From: Asterionellopsis glacialis
Lineage: Eukaryota > Bacillariophyta > Plagiogrammaphyceae > Rhaphoneidales > Asterionellopsidaceae
NCBI GenBank assembly: GCA_014885115.2
Contig: WKLE02002320.1
Coordinates: forward strand, 1-15,909
DNA: 15,909 bases
Direction: 5' to 3'
The position numbers and the translations under genes were made by a program. This document shows positions 9,448 to 15,909 of this stretch, one piece after another (the first letter of the stretch is position 1; every line of letters starts with the position of its first letter). Below the pieces are notes generated by a model. It was not told where the DNA came from. It was given only the letters and a program-made list of their open reading frames with translations, and made no database searches.

Positions 9448-9819
9448 GCATACTAAACAAACAGGGACTTTCAATGTTGCAGTTGATTTTTGCTCATCAT
9501 AAACCCAAATGACACACTGAGAATGCACAGATTTCTGACATTTATTGAATTTGTTGAGAACAGATTTATGTAAATTCTGTTGTTAGTGCTAGCAGACTAT
9601 TGGAAATGAATTTGAATATCCAGAATTACATACTCTTGTAACACATTGATCTGGTGTCAGTGCCATTGTTTTACTGTCACAGAGTTTGCACACTGCAATA
9701 CAAGGATGAGATTCTACATGCTGGCCAATAAAACCTCTGGACCATCTTGCAGTTGTCATATCATGTTTTGTTAACCTGCGACAACATGATCCATGCAAAT
9801 ATTCTTTGCAGTATATACA
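9448..9819 (-). other. Two PHD-like cysteine/histidine fingers
   Basis: First finger: CIYCKEYLHGSC (Cys-x2-Cys-x4-His-x2-Cys, from 9819) followed by CKLC (9679-9690), with an upstream single Cys in GECK where a full PHD would have a pair. Second finger: CQKSVHSQC (9514-9540) followed by CLVC (9448-9459), again Cys-x4-His-x2-Cys...Cys-x2-Cys. Both lie in one frame, separated by TAG and TAA at 9589-9591 and 9583-9585. The spacing is that of the second half of a PHD finger, which reads histone tails, but other treble-clef zinc fingers share it. Confidence 0.55.
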
Positions 9820-10088
9820 AATAAGATCATTGCTAACCTTGGTATCAGTTAATTTACATTCACCATATCTGAAGCTCTTGGTGAATAAAGATTTGACTGT
9901 TTCTTTAGTTTGTAAGGATAGAACTGGTTCTGCTGATACAACTGCTAGGAAATCAGTATTGCCTTTATTGGGGGAGTTCTTGTTTGTCATTCATCTGCTG
10001 ATATATCACTAGACTCATGTGTTGGCTAATAAGCTTCTTCATCATATGCACCTTCATCCATACCAGCATAGGATTTTCTTGGCAATCT

Positions 10089-10371
10089 TCATGAAGCAAG
10101 TTTCTCTGTGCTTGTTGATCTTTGCTTTTTTCTTGGAGATTTTCTTGAACCTTTAGATTCTTCTTTTGTTGATTCTTCTTCATCATAATCAGAGTCATCT
10201 CCATCATCAGTGGCATCAGAATAATCCAGATAGTTTTCTATCTTCATCTGACTGCTGTTCTTCACCCTCCTCTTCACAAAAGTCATCTGAACCTTCTTGT
10301 TCTTCTGATTCCTCTTGAGATTCTTCAAAGTCTTCATCATCTGCATCTTCTGATTCACTTTTGGAAGGTTC
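10089..10371 (-). other. Acidic, low-complexity region of the protease gene
   Basis: Two frames cover it: SESEDADDEDFEES and EESEEQEGSDDF (10371-10215), then LDYSDATDDGDDSDYDEEE followed by a basic KSPRKKQRS tail (to 10089). One frameshift near 10230 joins them. The composition resembles nuclear acidic linkers. It sits just upstream of the PHD-like fingers. Confidence 0.5.
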
Positions 10372-11048
10372 ACTTCAACTTCTTGTGTTATACAACAGAA
10401 CCAACAACATTATCTGAAAGCATTGCAACTGGACTAACTAAAGGTTCAGCTACTACATCCACTATTTCTTCTGCGCCTTCATTGCCATCATAATTGCTTC
10501 AGGAAGACCATAAATGTAGTTATCAATGATCTTATGATGATTATAGATTTTTCCATTTGTTTTAAAAAGAGCCATCCTGTAACTTACACTAGCCTTGGTG
10601 TAAAAGTAGACATACATACCTGTTTTATATTTGCTACTGGTGTATCAGATGGTTCAGTATCATCTATTACTCAATTTGTCAAATCATCAGGCATGTATAC
10701 CAAAATTGCTTCATTTAGAATATCACTGTCTTCATTGGCCTTTTTCAATTGTTCTTCTTTGTAGTCATCAACACATGGATTCCTGAAACCATTTCTAGCA
10801 TAAAACAGCACTGTATTCTGGCTATTGACAGCAGCTTGCGCATACAGCGGCAATGTTGTATTAGGAATAGGTAGATCACCATGTAAATTGAACATATGCT
10901 GAATTTTTGTAAAAGGTTAGCATAAAACTCCCTAGTCCTTGGTGGCAACAATGTGGTGAAGCACTCCTCTTAAGCATTTTTGCTACTTTTTTGGTCTTGA
11001 AGAACTCTTTTAGTTGTCTAACAGACGAAGCTATATAATTTAAAAATA

Positions 11049-11183
11049 TGCTGTAGCAGTGGCTTCTACTTGCTTGTTAGATGGTTTAGTAGTGTCTTCT
11101 GCAGGTGTAGCAGTAGCTTTATCTTGCTTTTGGGATGGTTTGGAAGGGTCTTCTTTAGGTGTAGCAGCTGTCTTATCTTGCTT
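11049..11183 (-). repeat. Tandem 54-bp repeats encoding an 18-residue motif
   Basis: Two full units and a half unit in one minus-strand frame: KQDKTAATPKEDPSKPSQ, KQDKATATPAEDTTKPSN, then KQVEATATA. The reading frame is kept across units and most changes are conservative, so the repeats arose in a coding sequence. They form a Lys/Pro/Thr-rich flexible linker near the N-terminus of the protease gene. Confidence 0.7.
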
Positions 11184-11719
11184 TAGGGTTTGTAGATCTT
11201 TTCTTACAGATGGTGTTTGAGTGCTGCTGATGGGGCTTGGTTTTTCTTTGGAATCAGCACTTTCCTTGGATATTTGATAATCCTTTTAGAGGGATTTTTG
11301 GAAGAAACGTTTTTGGAGGAAACTATGTTAATAACTTCTATCTCTTCTTCATCAGATGCTGATTTGTTGGACACTACATTGGGAGGAGGTGACTTTAGCA
11401 TAGACACATCTACTTAAGATGCCTGAATATTGCTGTCACCTTGGCTTTCATTCTTTCTTGATATTTCAGTTTCAGTTGCGATGGAACTTACAGGAACTTG
11501 CACTTTTGTAGAAGAGGATTGTTTGGTAGAAGAAAGTTTAGGATCCTTTCTAGAATCCTTCCTTGCAGTGATATTTTTTGTCACCCTTTTTTGAAAAGAA
11601 GACTTTTTATCACCTTTTATCCTTTTCCTCCTTGAAGAATCTACCTTTGACCTGGTATTTTGTTAGATCAAGTTAAAACTCAGATGAACCCACAACCAAG
11701 ATCAAAACAATAGAGATCA

Positions 11720-11863
11720 TAATTCCAAAAGTTGGACATTGCGCTGGACTCTGGACTTGTCTTCAAGGAACAATTAAACTTCAACAAAGATTCTGGATTG
11801 GTTCTTAAGGAACTTAACAACCCTGACAGGTATGAATCTTGTAATAACACAAGACAATACTAA
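11720..11863 (+). pseudogene. Possible coding remnant with an internal repeat
   Basis: A short plus-strand frame with DSGLVFKEQLN followed by DSGLVLKELNNPDRY, a duplicated motif of about 14 residues visible also at the DNA level. It ends at TAA (11861-11863), has no start codon and no recognised relatives. A neighbouring frame stays open to about 11930 (VVGTITLEEPSIILLAIAE). This may be a fragment of another element. Weak support. Confidence 0.25.
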
Positions 11864-12076
11864 CTACAATGAGGTTGTAGGCACCATAACTCTTGAGGAG
11901 CCTAGTATCATCTTGTTAGCAATTGCAGAATAGATGCAATCTTCAATGAAGCATCGTTCTTTGTTCTTGCTGGTTGTAATGCAGAGTTTTGCAAGTAAAA
12001 ACAAGTAGTGTGAAAGAATTAGTAAGAGGTAACAAGATAAGGACAGGACAAGAAGTGACAAGGGAATGAGCAATGG

Positions 12077-12332
12077 AACTTACCAATGTATCTCCTTTGA
12101 GAAATAGAAGGGTTTCTTGGAGAAATAGAAGAGCCAAAAAGAGACAATTAATGTGGTAGGATTGATGATGAGAAGACAGGAACCAACTTCAGTGATCTGA
12201 CTAATGCAACTTACCAATGTAGCCACAATGTACAGTGAAACTCTCTTTCTTGGAGAAATAGAAGAGCCAAGGAGACAATTGGTTTAGTGGGAATGATGAG
12301 AACACAGGTACTGACTTCAGTGATCTGACTAG
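12077..12332. repeat. Tandem duplication, about 131 bp, two copies
   Basis: Copy A 12077-12207, copy B from 12208. Shared blocks in order: AACTTACCAATGTA, GGAGAAATAGAAGAGCCAA, GAGACAATT, ACTTCAGTGATCTGACTA. Both copies begin with the complement of TTGGTAAGT, a splice-donor-like sequence on the minus strand. A smaller repeat, GAGAAATAGAAG, occurs twice in copy A and once in copy B. Confidence 0.65.
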
Positions 12333-12594
12333 CAAAAACCTTTTGTCAATCATGTAGTTGACCTGTCATAGAATTGTATGAGTGTTCTGTCAGAGTTCCT
12401 TCTTGGTTTTTGGTTGTGAAATTGCCAGTCATCTTAATTCCAAGTGGTAATCATAACATGTACGCTTATAAACCTTACCAAATTTATATTGTACTGGACA
12501 AAAGATAAATGTTGTAACGGCTTTTCCATATTTGGCTATATTGAAGTTAGCATTAGACTTGCCAGGCTGATGCTAGAAATGATTTGCCGCCATA

Positions 12595-12742
12595 CTTGTA
12601 TTGAAATTCAAGTATGTTGGATAATCAGGTACTGTTCAATATACCCGGTCAGTGCTCAGAATCTTGAATATTGTTGATCCATGTACTTAGTGTATATTTT
12701 GTATTGAAATACAAGTATGTTGGATAAGAAGCTACTGTTCCA
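12595..12742. repeat. Dispersed direct repeat, about 44 bp, with palindromic head
   Basis: TTGTATTGAAAT(T/A)CAAGTATG followed by TTGGATAA and (A/T)CTGTTC occurs at 12595-12638 and 12699-12742, about 104 bp apart. The head CTTGTATT/GAAATACAAG is a near-palindrome. A weaker third head lies near 12800. Confidence 0.5.
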
Positions 12743-12925
12743 CCTACAAGGCAGGGGCTTAAAAAAAATACAGTTTTCTGTTCATGTACTCATGCTACTA
12801 TTTGTATTGATATTTAAGTGAAATGGACAACAATTTAAATAGGTTTAGTAGTTCACATTAGTAGTGATTTGTATAGAATAGACAAAAGTGTAAAAATAGA
12901 AACTAGGCAGGCAATTCAACCAGGT

Positions 12926-13005
12926 GGTATGCTATGATTCAAAAATGTCTATTTACCAACAACAACTTGGTATTCTATGATTCAAAAAATGTCTAGTTAT
13001 TCAAC
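12926..13005. repeat. Tandem duplication, about 43 bp
   Basis: GGTAT-CTATGATTCAAAAA(A)TGTCTA-TTA--CAAC occurs at 12926-12960 and 12969-13005. A further ATATGATTCAAAAGTG lies near 13073. Confidence 0.5.
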
Positions 13006-13303
13006 AAGATCATATGTTTTTAAAAGAGAGTATACCGGGATTAATGCACACATTTTTGTTTATAGGTTTCAATATGATTCAAAAGTGACACTTTGTAGAT
13101 TCAAATATAATTGTACTACAGTAAAAAATCCTTTACATTTTACATACATCACAATGATACCATTAGTTACGCAAATGATCAATGGCATTCCATTTACTTT
13201 TTAAATTTGAATTGCTGCCAAAATTTCTTTAAACATTCTCATATATTTTGTTGAATCAAGTTTGTTCATTTGTCTCTCTTCATAAAAACACCATTGATCA
13301 ACA

Positions 13304-13732
13304 ATGTCATCTTCCAATGTGCTAGAACTTACTGCATGTTACAGAGGCAACCATAAGGAGAATTAGTATATGACTCGAAATGCACAAAGCATCAATAATA
13401 AGTTGACTGCATATCGGGGAATGAGACCTCACTATGAGGATTAGTCTCTGTTAGATGAAATTGATCATTTGAAAAAAGTTAATAAAGCTTTACAGTCTAC
13501 TAGCATAGAAATGTTCAAACTTATAAAGCGATTGCTAGAAAGGTGAAATATGACATTTTTCAAAGAGATCAAATTCATAACTTGTCAAGAAGAATTAGAT
13601 GATTTAAAAACATCAACAAGCATTGGCAATAAAGTTCTAGATCTATTTGATGTACCATTTGAAGATTGTTACAGTTTCTGGAATACCTACAAAGGTACTT
13701 TCAAAAAAGCTTTGTGTACTCAAAGAAAATGA
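13304..13732 (+). pseudogene. Unrecognised gene, 5' part, with three in-frame stops
   Basis: From the ATG at 13304 one frame of 143 codons runs to the TAA-like end near 13732, interrupted only by TAG (13364-13366), TAG (13442-13444) and TGA (13544-13546). The protein is hydrophilic and helix-prone: DEIDHLKKVNKALQSTSIEM and ITCQEELDDLKTSTSIGNKV, then a more hydrophobic FEDCYSFWNTYKGTFKKAL end. Composition stays protein-like across all three stops, so it is read as one decayed gene. I recognise no family. The next frame (13767) probably continues it after a shift or splice. Confidence 0.45.
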
Positions 13733-13766
13733 TGTTAATAACAGCATTTAAACAACAGTAATACAT

Positions 13767-14574
13767 ATGTTTCAAATTTCTGAAATGGATACTAACAAAC
13801 CAAAGTCAAGGAAGTCTAAAAGTAACAATCATGCTAGTAATCAAACATCAAAGGATATGCATGAAGACAACAAAATTACAGAAACGCAACAAATTATTTT
13901 AAACTATTCTGATGATGATGACAGTAAACCAAAGATAATGAGAAAACTTTACAAAACAACGCAAATGTTGGTTCATTTACAAACATTGCACAGAATGGAC
14001 TGAAAGCACACCAGAAGCTTTGGACTCACATTTGATTAGTATGTTCTAGTTTTTTGCATTGTTGTTTACTTGTTATTATTTTTATAGTTACTAACATTGT
14101 TTCTACTATTACCTTAATTTTATGCTGTTTCAAACAGATGAATATCATAATATTACATTAAGTGATATTAGAATGCTTCGTGAAAACCCGACAATGTGTA
14201 TATTTTTTATTGTATTTTGAGCTGTGTTATAGGTAAACAGGATGGAAAAGGCTTATACATTTGAATAAACCTATCAGCAAGCTATTATTAGTTTGAGATG
14301 AAGCATTTGCTCTGTCAAAGATGTAATAGTTCAAAATTCTATGCATGGCACAATGAAGACATTCAAAAATAATAATGCTCAATCTCAAGAGTATTTGGTT
14401 AAACAGAAGGCTACAGTTGCAACTAGACCTCAATCTAGAGCTTTTTCTGCTAATATACGGAAGAAAGAAAGAGTGGTGTAAAAGAAGTTTGTATCCCCTA
14501 TTACATTGCAGTTTCATTGCAGTCAATCAAATTATTATATAGTAGTTATTGTGAATTATAAACCTCTTGCATAA
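13767..14574 (+). pseudogene. Unrecognised gene, 3' part, with one intron
   Basis: Begins with a Lys/Ser/Asn-rich stretch (MDTNKPKSRKSKSNNHAS) and an acidic SDDDDSKPK, then shifts frame near 13950 to KCWFIYKHCTEWTE and STPEALDSHLI. A 99-bp intron (14039-14137) follows, and splicing gives ...HLI-NEYHNITLSDIRMLRENPTM in the same frame. The frame then goes on across stops (TAA 14266-14268, TGA 14299-14301, TAA 14479-14481) through TYQQAIISLR, SICSVKDVIVQNSMHGTMKT, NNNAQSQEYLVKQKATVATR and SRAFSANIRKKE to TAA at 14572-14574. The Trp/Cys block and basic tail might suggest a nucleic-acid-binding element protein, but I cannot name a family. Confidence 0.45.
14039..14137 (+). other. Predicted spliceosomal intron, 99 bp
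   Basis: Donor ATTA|GTATGT and acceptor TGTTTCAAACAG|ATGAAT, with a T-rich body containing in-frame stops. Splicing joins codon phase exactly (HLI to NEYHN). GTATGT donors and short length are usual in many protists. Confidence 0.55.
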
Positions 14575-14969
14575 TCCAACAATAAAATTTGTGAGAGAAA
14601 AACCCTAAACATATCCTACTTTAATGAAATATGTTTAATCATCACCTAAACTATGACATTCTTTAAAATAAAATTGTTATATTAATGAAAAAAAGGTCTT
14701 AGTTACAAACTAAAGAAAGTGAGATAAGAAACAAAATAATTTGTCTATTGGAGAAAAAAATGGCAATAGAGAACAATACAACATGTCACAAAGACAAGCT
14801 CTGAATTGTATATAAACAAATAAACTCTAAACTGTTATTAAACTATCTAACGCTACTAAAATAATTGGCCTGGTGACATCCAAGTCATGCCTAAGTGGGT
14901 AATATTGGCACACACTGGTTGTAAACTATCTCCTTTGTATAAAGAGATGTAGACAGCTTCCTAGGATTG
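14575..14969. other. AT-rich spacer without recognised genes
   Basis: Poly-A and poly-T runs, stops in all frames and no recognisable motif. Confidence 0.4.
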
Positions 14970-15909
14970 TTATCCAATCCCAGTTGCCAGAAATGGTCGT
15001 TCTTCCATAGCTGTGAGTGCTGTTTTCAGATTTGCATACCATGCTTGTAACATGTGAATGGAGTCATTCACTCTATTTTGCACTGATTGTGTAAAATATC
15101 ACCACTGAATTTTTGCAGGGAATGTATGCCTCCGTTCGTATTCTCTTTGTACCTTTGATTTCATGTTGTCCAGACCTATACTTTCTTCCTATTGTTTGTT
15201 GTGACCGTAAATGTCTCTATTCCAAAACTTCCATGTGCTGAATGCAATGTCTTCTTGTAGGCCATGGATGATGGTTTTACTCCATGTGATTCTTTTGTGA
15301 TATTGTCTGTTGATTCTTTTGTCAGTTTTACACCACTCTTCATAGTATTCATCCTTGGCTGTAGCCCACTTTGTAGATAGCCATCCTTTGAAGACATGAT
15401 TCCATCCTATCTTGTTTTGTTCTATCAATGCTTGTTGTGTAATATAATCATAATGTGATGGGTTTATGGGTAATTGGAACTCACTTGGTGGTTCGCCTTT
15501 GATCCAGTTAATGAGATTTTGTTGAAACCAGCAAACAAGATGTCTGTATGTGTGTTTCTTCATTAGTCCTGTTGTGAGGGTGGATACTAGGTTTAGAAGA
15601 TGTTATCATCTTCTTGGATTCCGACACTGGAAAATGTGTACGCAGGATTTGTCATGTTTGGATTGGCAGCTGATACATTTAGAATTGTGGTGATTGTGAT
15701 AGAACTTTGTCCTGGCACCTACCGGTAACCACTCACAGGTGTATCCATGTAAAAACCGTTTGAATCCTGGCGTCTGATGTTTTATTGCAATTTCAAATGA
15801 GTACCAGTCAATGGTATCCCAGGTTGACTGTGCCCATCCATATTTGTCACTCCTATATTTCATTAGGTCCTTTAGATGAAGGGCATCTTCAATTTGATGT
15901 TTAAGCTTT
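14970..15909 (-). pseudogene. C-terminal part of a repetitive gene with a CxxC-H-C finger, possibly a retroelement; partial
   Basis: One minus-strand frame runs from the right edge (open upstream, so partial) to TAA at 14970-14972, about 313 codons, with four internal stops: TGA TAA together at 15603-15608, TAG 15189-15191, TGA 15099-15101. It begins WAQSTWDTIDWYSFEIAI, then RFLHGYTCEWLPVGARTKFY and the finger CISCQSKHDKSCVHIFQC (Cys-x2-Cys, then His-x3-Cys). Further on come IGWNHVFKGWLSTKWATAKD and STWKFWNRDIYGHN. I recall this pattern (W..IDW, LP.G, CPxC...HIFxC, IGW..F..G.LS..W, W..RN..HGHN) from abundant repetitive proteins of diatoms, some annotated with reverse transcriptase; the finger resembles zf-RVT. 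The family assignment is from memory. The decay is certain. Confidence 0.6.

Larger units (their letters stand above)
7035..11690 (-). pseudogene. Long multidomain gene: PHD-like fingers plus Ulp1-like (C48) protease, broken
   Basis: Coding-like sequence occupies almost the whole minus strand here. Two long stretches keep one frame each: 9990 to about 8935, then 8935 to about 7600 after a one-base shift, despite in-frame stops at 9589-9591, 9583-9585, 9268-9270, 9154-9156, 8732-8734, 8567-8569, 8453-8455 and 7808-7810. N- to C-terminal: a basic Ser-rich region (SRRKRIKGDKK), 18-residue repeats, an unrecognised block with LPLYAQAAVNSQNTVLFYAR, an acidic stretch, two PHD-like fingers, a C48 protease core, a Lys/Glu coiled coil and a HAVTV/FDSN/LDWC module ending at 7035. 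No start codon is clear near 11690, so a 5' exon may be missing. Its 3' end overlaps the convergent transposase-like frame by about 50 bp. Inference: accessory gene of the same mobile element, perhaps acting on SUMO-like conjugates or chromatin. Confidence 0.6.
12333..13303. other. Spacer with short repeats and no recognised gene
   Basis: Open frames here are short and have no protein-like motifs. The content is the short repeats listed separately and AT-rich DNA. It could be an eroded element end or flank. Confidence 0.35.

Noticed and set aside
11864..12137. Minus-strand hydrophobic frames resembling a small membrane protein
   Set aside because: No family motif or conserved context, and two overlapping frames give similar hydrophobicity, so composition alone explains it.
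11049..13005. CRISPR-like array
   Set aside because: Repeats are few, divergent, partly coding, and lack regular unique spacers. The DNA is eukaryotic in style.
14198..14232. Possible second intron of 35 bp (GTATAT...TTATAG) in the plus-strand gene
   Set aside because: Too short for most lineages. Splicing it out leads to a stop after nine codons, while the unspliced frame rejoins the later coding blocks.
1..15909. Reassigned stop codons (TAA/TAG as Gln)
   Set aside because: TGA is also frequent inside frames, frameshifts are present too, and one TAG in gag lies opposite Trp in the sister copy. Decay explains all of this.
1..15909. tRNA, rRNA or riboswitch genes
   Set aside because: I saw no cloverleaf with conserved TTCGA arms and no rRNA core sequences on either strand.

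Overview
The window looks like repeat-dense, AT-rich nuclear DNA of a eukaryotic microbe. I see no bacterial operon layout, and nothing that reads as an intact host gene. Every recognisable reading frame belongs to a mobile-element-like family or to an unrecognised gene, and all are broken by stops or frameshifts. One candidate GT-AG intron (14039-14137) and the style of the retroelement proteins (an IDPATGYF / YDNGSEFKG integrase, a gag with a WIQWRIEF block, a YTDASNYQLGAVI RNase H) point to an alga or protist. A stramenopile such as a diatom is my best guess; this rests on recalled resemblance, not a search.

Layout. 1-2710: pieces of one Ty3/Gypsy-like LTR retrotransposon family. A minus-strand LTR-gag is joined to an RNase H fragment. 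A plus-strand integrase tail runs into an LTR that is followed by a second gag. A third, partial LTR lies on the minus strand. The two LTR-gag units face away from each other, giving a long inverted repeat.

3001-4020 (minus): a decayed copy of the C-terminal part of a second gene family. 4494-7084 (plus): a frame-broken transposase-like gene with an N-terminal C2H2-like finger and motifs resembling a Plavaka/KDZ-type DDE transposase. 7035-11690 (minus): a long, broken gene whose 3' end overlaps the transposase-like frame. It encodes, in order, a basic/Ser-rich start, 18-residue repeats, an unrecognised block, an acidic stretch, two PHD-like cysteine fingers, a Ulp1/adenain-type (C48) cysteine protease with all four catalytic positions recognisable, a charged coiled coil, and a C-terminal HAVTV/FDSN/LDWC module. 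That last module recurs at 3001-3240, so it belongs to a repeated family. The transposase-like gene and the protease gene together are the best candidate for a composite DNA transposon carrying a SUMO-protease-like accessory protein.

11700-13300: mostly non-coding, with several short tandem duplications. 13304-14574 (plus): an unrecognised, probably decayed gene with one convincing small intron. 14575-14969: AT-rich and featureless. 14970-15909 (minus): the C-terminal part of a repetitive gene with a CxxC-H-C finger, possibly a retroelement, with four internal stops, running off the right edge.

Across many frames, in-frame stops are as common as or commoner than frameshifts. This suggests decay by point mutation, probably transitions.
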